The notes below the pieces were generated by a model. The model made no database searches, was not told the DNA's origin, and saw only the letters and a program-made list of their open reading frames with translations. This document shows, one piece after another, positions 1 through 7,857 of a stretch of DNA of 64,000 nucleotides; positions within the stretch are counted from its first letter, which is position 1; each line of letters begins with the position of its first letter. Both the position numbers and the translations under genes were made by a program. Source of the stretch: Streptomyces sp. NBC_00234 (GTDB lineage: Bacteria; Actinomycetota; Actinomycetes; Streptomycetales; Streptomycetaceae); contig NZ_CP108101.1 of assembly GCF_036195325.1 (NCBI RefSeq), positions 2,976,001 to 3,040,000 of the forward strand, given 5' to 3'.

Positions 1-8
1 GCCGCCCG

Positions 9-716
9 TCATGCCTCGGCCCTCGCGATCAGGTCGGGCAGCTCGGCGACCGACCCGAGGACGTGGGTGGCGCCGTGAAGCTCCAGCCGCTCCTTGTCGT
101 GGGCGCCGGTCAGGACGCCCGCGACGATGCCGGCCCCGGAGCGTACGCCGCTGAGCATGTCGTACGAGGTGTCGCCCGCGACCACGACGTCCCGGACGCC
201 GTCCACGGCGCCGGTGCGCAGGAACGCGGCGAGGACCATGTCCGGGTAGGGGCGGCCACGGCCGCCCGCGTCGGCCGGGCAGAGGGTGAGGGCGGCGAGG
301 TCCTGCCAGCCGAGGGCGCCGAGGATGGCGTCCTGGGTGGGGCGGGCGAAGCCGGTGGACAGGACCACCGTGCGGCCGGCCGCCTTCAGTTCCTCGATGG
401 CCTCCCGGGCACCGGGGACCGGGGCGACGAGGCCGCCGTCGACGAGGTCCCCGTACGCCTCCTCGAAGGCGGTGTTGGCCTGCTGGGCCCTGTCCTCGTC
501 CCCGAAGAGGTGCCGGAAGACGGAGATCTTGGACTCGCCCATGGTGGCGCGGACATGGGCCAGCTTCTCGGCGTGCTCGGCGGAGCCGGGCTCGACGCCC
601 AGCCGCTTGGCGGCGGCGGCGAACGCCTGCTCGACCAGTCCGCCGTCGGCGACGGTCGTCCCCGCCATGTCGAGCACGATCAGGTCGTGGGTGCGCTTCT
701 CGGTCACTGTGTTCAC
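9..716 (-). CDS. Phosphonatase-like HAD hydrolase
   Basis: This is a HAD-superfamily hydrolase of the phosphonatase-like clade (TIGR03351 type), predicted to cleave the C-P bond of a phosphonoacetaldehyde-like substrate in the cytosol. The nucleophile motif LDMAGTTV lies near the N-terminus, MGESK carries the cap-domain lysine position, and VVVAGDTSYDML is the acidic motif III. The length (235 aa) fits the family. The GTG start at 716 is chosen because GTGA overlaps the stop of the oxidoreductase (translational coupling) and because upstream in-frame sequence is only the shadow of that gene. The pairing with this FAD oxidoreductase is the signature synteny of the clade. The exact aminophosphonate is unknown. 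Confidence 0.85.
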   Translation of the reverse strand: MNTVTEKRTHDLIVLDMAGTTVADGGLVEQAFAAAAKRLGVEPGSAEHAEKLAHVRATMGESKISVFRHLFGDEDRAQQANTAFEEAYGDLVDGGLVAPVPGAREAIEELKAAGRTVVLSTGFARPTQDAILGALGWQDLAALTLCPADAGGRGRPYPDMVLAAFLRTGAVDGVRDVVVAGDTSYDMLSGVRSGAGIVAGVLTGAHDKERLELHGATHVLGSVAELPDLIARAEA

Positions 717-1837
717 CAGCCCAGTTCGTCGGCGGTCGTTTCGGCGATGGCGGGCGAGCAGGTCATCCCGCGCCCGCCCGGTCCGGTGACGAGCCAGGTG
801 CCGCCGCGTACCTGCTGGCGGTGGACGACCCGGCTCGTGTCGGTGCACTGGGCGTAGACCCCGGCCCAGCGGTGGCGGATCCTCGGCAGCGGGCGGCCGA
901 GGAAGGACTCGACGACCCGGGTGAGGTGCTCGTACGGCTCCTCGACGGTGTCGAAGGCGAAGGGGTGTTCGTACTCGTGCGTGTCGCCGATGGTCAGCCC
1001 GCCGTCGCGGCGTTGCACCATGAGCAGTTGCATCCGGTGCTCGGCGGCGGTCGGCTGCTGGGCCTGGCCGGCGTTGAGAGCGTCCAGGGCCCCGCCCGCG
1101 TAGGCCGGGTAGTAGCGGAAGCTGTCGGCGTCGGCGACGGACGTGGTGAGCGCCTCGCCCAGCGGGTCGGTCTGCATCATCTGGAGGCGGACACGGCGCA
1201 CGGGCAGGTCGGGGCCGGCCAGTTCGCGTACGAGACCGCCGAGCCAGGCACCGGTGCACAGGACGACCGCGTCGCCGGTGTGCACGTCGCCGTGGTCGTC
1301 GCGGACCGCACTGTCGCCGATCACCTCGCGGACCTCACGGCCACCGAGGTAGGTGTATCTGCCGGACACCAGCAGTGCTTCCTTCAGCGCCAGTTGGGCG
1401 GTGCGCGGCTCGACGGCCGCGTCCCGCTCGCACCACAGCGCCGCCTCGAACGCTCCGCGCAGGGCCGGGTTGACGGCTCGTGCCTCCCTGGCGGTGAGCA
1501 GCTTGTAGCCGCGCGCCGCGGCGTCGGGGCGGGCGACGGCCGCCTCGGCGACGGCGATCTCCAGTGCGGTACGGAGCGGGGTGAGCGATCCGCAGGGGCG
1601 GAAGCCCAGGCCGGGGACCTGTGCGCCGATGCCCTCCCACAGCTCACGGGCGCGCAGGGCGGTGTCGAGCTCCTCGCCGCCCGCCCGGCCACTGACCCAT
1701 ATCTGTCCGAAGTTGCGAAGGGATGCTCCGCGCGCCTCGCTCTCTCGCTCGATCTGTACGACCTCGTGGCCGCGGTTCACTGCGTGCCAGGCGTGCATGG
1801 TTCCCACCACGCCGGCTCCTACGACGATGACTCTCAC
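713..1837 (-). CDS. FAD-dependent oxidoreductase of phosphonate catabolism (TIGR03364-like)
   Basis: This is a DAO-family flavoenzyme (374 aa) with the N-terminal Rossmann motif VIVVGAGVVGTMHAW that binds FAD. TIGR03364-type enzymes co-occur with phosphonatase-like hydrolases and are proposed to deaminate an aminophosphonate oxidatively, giving the aldehyde the hydrolase then cleaves. The GTG start at 1837 immediately precedes the Rossmann strand and has a GAGGAG ribosome site about 11 nt upstream. The longer frame to 1909 would add an unstructured leader. Its stop overlaps the start of the hydrolase by 4 nt, so the two are co-translated. A GntR-type operator lies 74-89 nt upstream. The substrate is inferred, not proven. 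Confidence 0.85.
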   Translation of the reverse strand: MRVIVVGAGVVGTMHAWHAVNRGHEVVQIERESEARGASLRNFGQIWVSGRAGGEELDTALRARELWEGIGAQVPGLGFRPCGSLTPLRTALEIAVAEAAVARPDAAARGYKLLTAREARAVNPALRGAFEAALWCERDAAVEPRTAQLALKEALLVSGRYTYLGGREVREVIGDSAVRDDHGDVHTGDAVVLCTGAWLGGLVRELAGPDLPVRRVRLQMMQTDPLGEALTTSVADADSFRYYPAYAGGALDALNAGQAQQPTAAEHRMQLLMVQRRDGGLTIGDTHEYEHPFAFDTVEEPYEHLTRVVESFLGRPLPRIRHRWAGVYAQCTDTSRVVHRQQVRGGTWLVTGPGGRGMTCSPAIAETTADELGW

Positions 1838-1910
1838 GACGGCAACGCTCCTCGGGGCGGGTGGCCCGAACGAATCGGTACGGCAACGGGAGGGTGAACG
1901 AGCACCCAAG

Positions 1911-1926
1911 GTTGGCCTAGACCCGT
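1911..1926 (-). promoter_or_regulatory. Putative GntR/HutC-family operator
   Basis: On the minus strand this reads ACGGGTCTAGGCCAAC, an imperfect palindrome with the GTCTAG core. It matches 12 of 16 positions of the DasR-type consensus ACTGGTCTAGACCAGT. It sits between the GntR gene and the FAD oxidoreductase, 74 nt upstream of the latter's start, where a repressor of the phosphonate pair would bind. Binding by the adjacent GntR protein, rather than by DasR itself, is inference. Confidence 0.55.
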
Positions 1927-1989
1927 TACGTCGTCGTTATCAATATGCGTCGTTTACCGGTCGCCGAGGCTCGATTCGGCCTCGGCGGC

Positions 1990-2778
1990 TCAGCGTTGGT
2001 TGCCCAGATGCGTCGTGAAGGAGAACCGGTCACCACGGAAGAGTGTCCGCACCCGCTCCAGCGGCAGACCTGACGTGTCCCGCGAGACCCGGTGGATCAG
2101 CAGCATCGGGAGCGCGGGCGGAGTGCCGATCAGCAGCGCCTCGCGCGGGGTGGCGAGCACCGTCTCGATGCGCTCGTCACCGTCGCCGAAGGAGATGCCC
2201 AGGCGCTCGTGGAGATAGGCGTAGAAGGAGGAGTCGGGGTCGAACTCCGTGTCCAGGTGCGGGACACGCGCGACGGAGACGTACGTGCTCTCCAGGCCGA
2301 CCCGCTCGTCGTCGGCCAGCAGGACGCGTTCCAGGTGCCAGACCGGCTCGCCGCGGGTGACCCCCGTCTCGGCGGACAGCGCCTCGGGGCAGGGGAAGCG
2401 GTCGAGGCCGATGAGCGTACGGCCGGGCCTACGGCCCTGGCGGCGGACGCCCTCGGTGTAACTGGCCAGGGAGAGCGGCTGCTCCAGCTTGGGCCCGGCC
2501 ACCACGGTGCCGCGGCCCTGGCGGCGCAGGCGCCCCTCCAGCAGCAGTTCGCGCAGTGCCTGGCGCACGGTCTCGCGCGACACCTCGTAGCGCAGGGCGA
2601 GATCGCGCTCGGTGGGCAGCGAACCGCCCTCTCCCAACTCGTCGATCAGGAGCGATACATGAGCTTTGACGGCGTAGTACTTGGGGATACGGCCGTGCTC
2701 CGGAATGCCGGAACGGATCGGTGCGCCAGGTGCCTGGTCGTTCGGATAGTCCACGGCCCGATGGTGGCAGACGGACAT
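1990..2778 (-). CDS. GntR/HutC-family transcriptional regulator
   Basis: A winged-helix GntR DNA-binding domain (about residues 30-95; PTERDLALRYEVSRETVRQA is the recognition region) is followed by a UTRA effector-binding domain (about 110-255). This is the HutC/PhnF/DasR subfamily layout at its usual length. The ATG at 2778 is used; a GTG at 2754 (before DYPNDQ) is a credible alternative. It lies directly upstream of, and in the same direction as, the oxidoreductase-hydrolase pair, with an operator-like GTCTAG palindrome between them. It is therefore the likely local repressor, responding to an aminophosphonate or a phosphorylated metabolite. The ligand is unknown. Confidence 0.85.
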   Translation of the reverse strand: MSVCHHRAVDYPNDQAPGAPIRSGIPEHGRIPKYYAVKAHVSLLIDELGEGGSLPTERDLALRYEVSRETVRQALRELLLEGRLRRQGRGTVVAGPKLEQPLSLASYTEGVRRQGRRPGRTLIGLDRFPCPEALSAETGVTRGEPVWHLERVLLADDERVGLESTYVSVARVPHLDTEFDPDSSFYAYLHERLGISFGDGDERIETVLATPREALLIGTPPALPMLLIHRVSRDTSGLPLERVRTLFRGDRFSFTTHLGNQR

Positions 2779-2805
2779 GAACGCGACGGTACGGGCGGAC
2801 CGGGC

Positions 2806-3807
2806 TCAGCCCTGGCCGCGCCGGGCCCGTCCCGCGCGGGCCACGACGGCCGCACCGCCGAGGACCAGCGCTCCGGAGGCTAATCCGGCCGGCAGCAGCG
2901 GGTCCTGACCGGTGCGGGCGAGCTCGGGGAGCGGGTTGCCCGCCGCGTCGCGACCGGGGGTGTCGCCGCGCTCCTTCGTGCCGGTGCCGTCGCCCGCTCC
3001 GGTGCCGCCGTCGGCCTCGGCCTCGCGCTCGGCCTCGGGCTCGGCCTCGGTCTCCGGGTCGGCCTCGGGCAGGCGCTCCTTGCCGCGGATGCCTCCGGTG
3101 TCCGCGGATTCGGGCTCGCCGCCGACGTCGGTGTCTCCCCCGCCGCCCTCGACGATGACGAAGGGATAGCCGTCGGACTCCCCGACCCAGTCCCCGTCGT
3201 CGCCGCCGCGGCCCTTGTGCCGTTGGACGACGGCGGCGCTCGCGGTGACCTTGCCCGGTTCGGTGTCGGAGGTGAACGCCATCCGGACCTGGACGGTGAC
3301 GGTACGCCCGGCCGGCACGGTGAAGCCGGGGAAGCCCTCGCCCTTCCCGTCTCCGCCGAAGACCCCGATCTGCTCGTCCCGGTCCGTGGTCTCCCAGGTG
3401 ACCCGGTGCCGGGTGACGGGGTCGGGGCGCTTCGTCCGCTCGGAGAACTCCAGCCTGATCTGGTCGGAGGCCAGCTTCCGGTCCTGGTCGGTCAGCACCA
3501 GGACCGGGTGGACGGCGCGGCACGGCTCGGACGTGGTGTTGGTCAGGTCGAGGAACCAGGTCCCGTAGCCGCCGCCGGAGGCGTACGTGTCCGGGCCGCC
3601 GTGGATCCGGGTCTCGATGGGGAACTCGTCGGCGTTCGGGTCGCCGCAGCCGGGCTGGCGGCCGGCGCTGACGGAGACCGCGGCGGCGCCCTCGGGGGCG
3701 GCTCCGACGAGGAGAACGGCCGCTGCGGCGATACCGGCCGCCGGTCCGAGGGTTCCGAGAGTGATGAGGGCGCGGCCGTCGCGCACACGTGCGATGGGTT
3801 TGGGCAT
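2806..3807 (-). CDS. Secreted cell-wall protein with LAxTG sortase signal
   Basis: This 333-aa surface protein begins with a basic N-terminus and a hydrophobic signal sequence (about residues 15-42). A beta-rich central domain with two cysteines follows, then a Glu/Ala/Pro-rich wall-spanning stretch (about 235-265). It ends in a sorting signal: LARTG at 296-300, a hydrophobic helix, and a basic tail (RAGRARRGQG). LAxTG is the class E sortase motif of Streptomyces, and a class E sortase is encoded at 26429-27280. The biological role of the exposed domain is not recognised. It lies 27 nt upstream of the GntR gene start and is probably unrelated to phosphonate use. Confidence 0.8.
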   Translation of the reverse strand: MPKPIARVRDGRALITLGTLGPAAGIAAAAVLLVGAAPEGAAAVSVSAGRQPGCGDPNADEFPIETRIHGGPDTYASGGGYGTWFLDLTNTTSEPCRAVHPVLVLTDQDRKLASDQIRLEFSERTKRPDPVTRHRVTWETTDRDEQIGVFGGDGKGEGFPGFTVPAGRTVTVQVRMAFTSDTEPGKVTASAAVVQRHKGRGGDDGDWVGESDGYPFVIVEGGGGDTDVGGEPESADTGGIRGKERLPEADPETEAEPEAEREAEADGGTGAGDGTGTKERGDTPGRDAAGNPLPELARTGQDPLLPAGLASGALVLGGAAVVARAGRARRGQG

Positions 3808-3991
3808 CGGGGATCACCCTTTGCTGCTCGCGAACGACCGGGCGGGGGCCACGGCTGTGACCGGCGACGCTGCCACGCGCGCGCGGGCGAACGACGCCGA
3901 CATGCGGATGGGTTCGCCCGTACGGAGCCACGGCGCCGCTCGTGCGGCCCAGCGCGGGCGCCGCTCCGTCCCTCGAACGCCCGCCCGTCCC

Positions 3992-5137
3992 TCAGGCGGT
4001 CGAGGTCAGGGCCTCGGGCGGGGGCACCGCAGCTCCCACCCGGCCGAACAGGGGCGCCAGGACCAGTTGCGCCGCGCCCTCCGCGACCGGGCGGTCGCCT
4101 CCGCCGGCGACCGTGACCGGGGCCGGGGCGCCCGTGCCGTCCCGTTGGGCCCGCTCCTCGATCACGGCCCGCACCCCTCGTACGTACGCCTCCTCGTCCG
4201 CGGCGACGATGCGCCCGCCCAGGACCACCCGGTCGATGTCGAGCAGGCCCACCAGATTCGCCGCGCCCGCCCCCAGCACCCGCACCGCCTCCGCGAGGTC
4301 GCCGCGTGCGACCGCGGCCAGGCAGAGCGCCTCGATGCAGCCGCGGCCCCCGCAGCCGCACGGCGGACCGTCCAGCTGAAGCGTCTGGTGGCCGAACTCC
4401 CCCGCCCCCGTGCGGGCCCCCCGGTGCAGTTCCCCGCCGAGCACGAGCCCCGCGCCGAGCCCGGTGCCCAGATGCAGATACGCGAAGTCGCCCCCGTCCG
4501 GCTCCCGCAGGGCCAGGCCGAGGGCCGCCGCGTTGGTGTCCTTGTCGACGACCACGGGCAGCCCCGTCCGCGCGGACAGGGCGTCCCGCAGCGGGTAGCC
4601 GTCCCACTGCGGGAACCCCGTGACCCGGTGCAGCACCCCGCCGCGGTGGTCCAGCGGTCCCGGCATGGCGACGCCCAGCCCGAACACCGGCTTCGGCGCC
4701 GCGCCCGTCCCGCGTACCGCGTCCGCCGCCTGCGCCGCCTCGGCGATCACCTCGTCCGCCGGGGCCCCGAGGTCCAGCGGGGACGTCCGGGCGGCGACCG
4801 GTGTGCCGGCCAGGTCGACCAGGACGGCCGTCAGTTCGTCGCGGTCCAGGTGGAGCCCCACCGCGTACCCCGCGTCCGGGACCAGCCGCAGCACCGTGCG
4901 CGGCTTGCCGCCGGTGGACGCGCGGTGGCCCGCCTCGGCCGCCAGCCCCTCCGCCCGCAGCCGGGTGGTGATCTTGCTGACGGCCTGCGGGGTGAGCCCC
5001 GTCCGCTCGGCCAGCTCCAGCCTGCTGATCCCGCGCCCGCCCGCCACGCGCAGCAGATCCAGCACGAGTGCGGCGTTGTGGTGGCGCAGTGTCGGGAGGT
5101 TGGCTCCGGTGCCGCTCCTGGTATTGCTTCTGTTCAC
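3992..5137 (-). CDS. ROK-family transcriptional repressor
   Basis: An N-terminal MarR-like winged helix (LELAERTGLTPQAVSKITTR) is followed by an actin-fold ROK domain with the zinc-binding signature CGCGGRGCIEA. At 381 aa it is full length. The GTG start at 5137 gives the canonical N-terminus; the frame extends to 5230 but would run through the divergent promoter. It is transcribed away from the Gfo/Idh/MocA oxidoreductase. A long palindrome at 5161-5187 lies 24 nt upstream of its start and covers the whole promoter of the divergent gene, so it probably represses both. The effector is likely a sugar or sugar phosphate handled by the oxidoreductase. Confidence 0.85.
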   Translation of the reverse strand: MNRSNTRSGTGANLPTLRHHNAALVLDLLRVAGGRGISRLELAERTGLTPQAVSKITTRLRAEGLAAEAGHRASTGGKPRTVLRLVPDAGYAVGLHLDRDELTAVLVDLAGTPVAARTSPLDLGAPADEVIAEAAQAADAVRGTGAAPKPVFGLGVAMPGPLDHRGGVLHRVTGFPQWDGYPLRDALSARTGLPVVVDKDTNAAALGLALREPDGGDFAYLHLGTGLGAGLVLGGELHRGARTGAGEFGHQTLQLDGPPCGCGGRGCIEALCLAAVARGDLAEAVRVLGAGAANLVGLLDIDRVVLGGRIVAADEEAYVRGVRAVIEERAQRDGTGAPAPVTVAGGGDRPVAEGAAQLVLAPLFGRVGAAVPPPEALTSTA

Positions 5138-5157
5138 GACCCCATTGTCCCCACCGC

Positions 5158-5193
5158 TTGCACTTTGGCAACAGCGTTGCTTAAGTGGCAGGC
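5158..5193 (+). promoter_or_regulatory. Leaderless promoter overlapped by a ROK operator palindrome
   Basis: TTGCAC (5158-5163, -35) and TTAAGT (5181-5186, -10) are separated by 17 bp, and the -10 is 7 nt before ATG 5194: a leaderless Streptomyces promoter. The interval 5161-5187 is an inverted repeat whose arms are CACTT and GCAAC on the left, GTTGC and AAGTG on the right (20 of 27 positions symmetric). A protein bound there would block the -35, spacer and -10 together. The divergent ROK repressor is the obvious candidate. Confidence 0.7.
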
Positions 5194-6303
5194 ATGACTG
5201 GGAACCCCAATGCCCCGCTCCGGGTCGCACTCGTCGGATACGGCCTGGCCGGCTCCGTCTTCCACGCCCCGCTGATCGCCTCGACCGAGGGGCTCGTCCT
5301 CGACACGGTCGTCACGTCGAACGAGGAGCGGCGGGCGCAGGCCCGCGCCGAGTTCCCGGACGTACGGCTCGCCTCCTCGCCGGACGAGCTCTGGTCCCGT
5401 GCGGACGAGCTCGACCTGCTCGTGATCGCCTCCCCGAACAAGACCCATGTCGCACTCGCGACGGCCGCGCTCGAAGCCGGTCTGCCGGTGGTCGTGGACA
5501 AGCCGATCGCCGGAACGGCCGCCGAGGCGCGGGAGCTCGCCGCGCTCGCCGACCGGCGCGGACTGCTGCTCTCGGTCTTCCAGAACCGCCGCTGGGACAA
5601 CGACTTCCTCACCCTCGCCCGATTGATCGCCGACGGCGAGCTCGGCGACGTACAGCGCTTCGAGTCCCGGTTCGAGCGGTGGCGTCCGCAGCCCAAGGGC
5701 GGCTGGCGCGAGTCCGGCGACCCTCAGGAGATCGGCGGACTGCTGTACGACCTGGGCAGCCATGTCGTCGACCAGGCGCTCACCCTGTTCGGCCCGGCCG
5801 TGCAGGTGTACGCCGAGAGCGACGTACGCCGTCCGGGTGCTTCCGCCGACGACGACACCTTCCTCGCGATCACGCATGCGAACGGGGTGCGCTCGCACCT
5901 GTACGTCAGCGCCACCACGGCCCAGCTCGGCCCGCGCTTCCGGGTGCTGGGCTCCACGGCCGGGTACGTGAAGTACGGCCTGGACCCGCAGGAGGCCGCG
6001 CTGCGCGAGGGGCTGCGCCCCTCCGCGGGCGAGCCCTGGGGCGAGGAAACGCAGGAGCTGTGGGGCCGGCTCGGTTCCGGCGAGTCGCCGCTCACCGGCG
6101 GCGGCATCCCGGTCCGCTCGCTCCCGGGCGACTACCCCGCGTACTACGCCGGAGTGGCCGCCGCCCTGCGCGGCACCGGCGAGAACCCGGTGACCGCCCT
6201 CCAGGCCGCCGCGGCCCTGGACGTCCTGGAGGCCGCCCGCCGCTCCGCACGCGAGGGCACGTCCGTGACCCTTCTCCCCCACCCCGAGGAGCAGTCCGCA
6301 TGA
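5194..6303 (+). CDS. Gfo/Idh/MocA-family oxidoreductase
   Basis: This is an NAD(P)-dependent sugar/polyol dehydrogenase. The N-terminal Rossmann motif VALVGYGLAGSVFHAP is followed by the VVDKP signature carrying the catalytic lysine, then the C-terminal beta-sheet domain. The sequence resembles the YdgJ/IolW branch (scyllo-inositol type dehydrogenases), but the substrate cannot be read from sequence. ATG 5194 is preferred over GTG 5185 because the -10 lies 7 nt before it, which suggests a leaderless transcript. Its stop overlaps the start of the UPF0303 gene (ATGA), so the two are co-expressed. The divergent ROK gene is the probable repressor. Confidence 0.85.
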   Translation: MTGNPNAPLRVALVGYGLAGSVFHAPLIASTEGLVLDTVVTSNEERRAQARAEFPDVRLASSPDELWSRADELDLLVIASPNKTHVALATAALEAGLPVVVDKPIAGTAAEARELAALADRRGLLLSVFQNRRWDNDFLTLARLIADGELGDVQRFESRFERWRPQPKGGWRESGDPQEIGGLLYDLGSHVVDQALTLFGPAVQVYAESDVRRPGASADDDTFLAITHANGVRSHLYVSATTAQLGPRFRVLGSTAGYVKYGLDPQEAALREGLRPSAGEPWGEETQELWGRLGSGESPLTGGGIPVRSLPGDYPAYYAGVAAALRGTGENPVTALQAAAALDVLEAARRSAREGTSVTLLPHPEEQSA

Positions 6304-6779
6304 ACCCCACCGCTCCGACCATCTCCGAGCTCATCGCCCAGGAGCGCAGCCTGACGCTGCCCCACTTCGGCTACGACGACGCCTACGCCCTCGGCGGCCT
6401 GCTCGTCTCGCTGGCGCGCGCCCGGCACGCCCCGGTCGCGATCGACATCCGGCGCGGCGCCCAGCAGCTGTTCCACGCGGCGCTGCCCGGTTCGACCGCG
6501 GACAACGACGCCTGGATCGACCGCAAGCGCCGGGTCGTCGAGCGGTACGCGGAGAGCTCCTACCTGGTCGGCACCCGCTTCCGGGCCAAGGGCACCACGT
6601 TCGAGGAGTCCTCGCGCCTGGACCCGGACGTCTACGCCGCGCACGGCGGCTCGTTCCCGATCGCGGTCGAGGGCGCGGGCGTGATCGGCTCGGTCACGGT
6701 CTCGGGTCTGCCGCAGGCCGAGGACCACGCACTGGTCGTCGAGGCACTGGAGCAGTTCGCCACGAAGCTCGGCGGCTGA
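6300..6779 (+). CDS. UPF0303 / heme-degrading-domain protein
   Basis: This small cytosolic protein (159 aa) belongs to the UPF0303 (COG4702) branch of the GlcG/HbpS-like fold. Family hallmarks are IDIRRGAQQLFHAALPG, the DNDAWIDRKRRVVERY helix and the C-terminal VSGLPQAEDHALVVEAL. Relatives are annotated as heme-degrading-domain proteins, but a role in heme turnover is not established for this branch. ATG 6300 overlaps the oxidoreductase stop by 4 nt, so translation is coupled. A perfect hairpin terminator begins 15 nt after the stop. Confidence 0.8.
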   Translation: MNPTAPTISELIAQERSLTLPHFGYDDAYALGGLLVSLARARHAPVAIDIRRGAQQLFHAALPGSTADNDAWIDRKRRVVERYAESSYLVGTRFRAKGTTFEESSRLDPDVYAAHGGSFPIAVEGAGVIGSVTVSGLPQAEDHALVVEALEQFATKLGG

Positions 6780-6794
6780 CTCCCGCAGCACGGC

Positions 6795-6836
6795 GGAGGG
6801 GTGGGGCGCTGCACGTGTGCAGCGCCCCACCCCTCC
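6795..6836. terminator. Bidirectional rho-independent-type hairpin
   Basis: A perfect 20-bp inverted repeat (arms 6795-6814 and 6817-6836, 2-nt loop) lies between the convergent UPF0303 and FAH-family genes. It should stop transcription from both sides. There is no long U-tract, as is usual in Streptomyces. Confidence 0.9.
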
Positions 6837-6862
6837 GATCTTTCAGGTCCCTCCGGGAGCCG

Positions 6863-7720
6863 TCAGGCGTCCTTGAGCTCCTGCCGCTGACGCCCGAGCC
6901 CCTCGACCTCCAGCTCGACGACGTCGCCCGCCCGCAGATACGGCTTGGGCTCGGGCTGCCCCATGGCGACCCCGGCCGGCGTGCCGGTGTTGATGACATC
7001 GCCCGGGTACAGCGTCATGAAGTGGCTCAGATAGCGGACGACCTCACCCACCGGGAAGATCTGGTCGGCGGTGGTGCCGTCCTGCTTCAGCTCGCCGTTG
7101 ACCCAGAGCCGCATCGGCAGCGCCTGCGGGTCGGGCACCTCGTCCGCGGTCACCAGCCAGGGGCCCAGCGGGTTGAACGTCTCGCAGTTCTTGCCCTTGT
7201 CCCAGGTGCCGCCGCGCTCGATCTGGAACTCGCGCTCGGAGACGTCGTGCGCCGTGGCGTAGCCCGCGACGTGCGCGAGGCCCTCCTCGGCCGACTCCAG
7301 GTAGCGGGCCGTCCGCCCGATGACGACCGCGAGCTCGACCTCCCAGTCGGTCTTGCGGGAGCCCCGCGGCACCAGCACCGTGTCCTCCGGTCCGACGACG
7401 GTGTCCGGCGCCTTGAAGAACAGGATCGGCTCCGGCGGGATCGCCGCGCCGGTCTCCGTGGCGTGGTCGTGGTAGTTCAGCCCGATGCACACGATCTTGC
7501 CGATGCGGGCGAGCGGCGGCCCCACCCGGAGCCCGTCCGCGTCGAGCACGGGCAGCTCGCCCGAACCGGCCGCGGCCCGGATCCGGGCGAGGGCCTGCGC
7601 GTCGGCGAGCAGCCCGCCGTCGATGTCGCCGACGAGGCCCGACAGGTCGCGCAGGGTTCCGTCCTGGTCAAGCAGCGCAGGGCGTTCCGCGCCCGCCGTA
7701 CCGACTCGAAGCAGCTTCAA
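6863..7720 (-). CDS. Fumarylacetoacetate hydrolase family protein
   Basis: This FAH-superfamily enzyme (285 aa) hydrolyses or isomerises a 2-oxo acid in aromatic or sugar-acid catabolism using a divalent metal. Visible signatures are KIVCIGLNYHDHATETG, FFKAPDTVVGPED, the metal-binding DWEVELAVVIG, and GTPAGVAMG near the C-terminus. The start is assigned to TTG 7720, which has AAGGGGAG about 10 nt upstream and gives the expected N-terminus (LKLLRVG); the frame otherwise runs to 7795 without a better site. No pathway partner is adjacent, so the substrate is open (ureidoglycolate lyase and 2-keto-3-deoxy-acid enzymes are common relatives). Confidence 0.85.
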   Translation of the reverse strand: MKLLRVGTAGAERPALLDQDGTLRDLSGLVGDIDGGLLADAQALARIRAAAGSGELPVLDADGLRVGPPLARIGKIVCIGLNYHDHATETGAAIPPEPILFFKAPDTVVGPEDTVLVPRGSRKTDWEVELAVVIGRTARYLESAEEGLAHVAGYATAHDVSEREFQIERGGTWDKGKNCETFNPLGPWLVTADEVPDPQALPMRLWVNGELKQDGTTADQIFPVGEVVRYLSHFMTLYPGDVINTGTPAGVAMGQPEPKPYLRAGDVVELEVEGLGRQRQELKDA

Positions 7721-7857
7721 CGGTCCATCTCCCCTTGGTCGAGATCGAGCCCGTCGGTGGTTGCGGCCATCGAATGGGCTTGGCCGATCCTCCAAGACAT
7801 CCGATCACCCCGCAAGACCCTGTTCACACACTGGACCGGAGTACATGCCGTGCCCGA

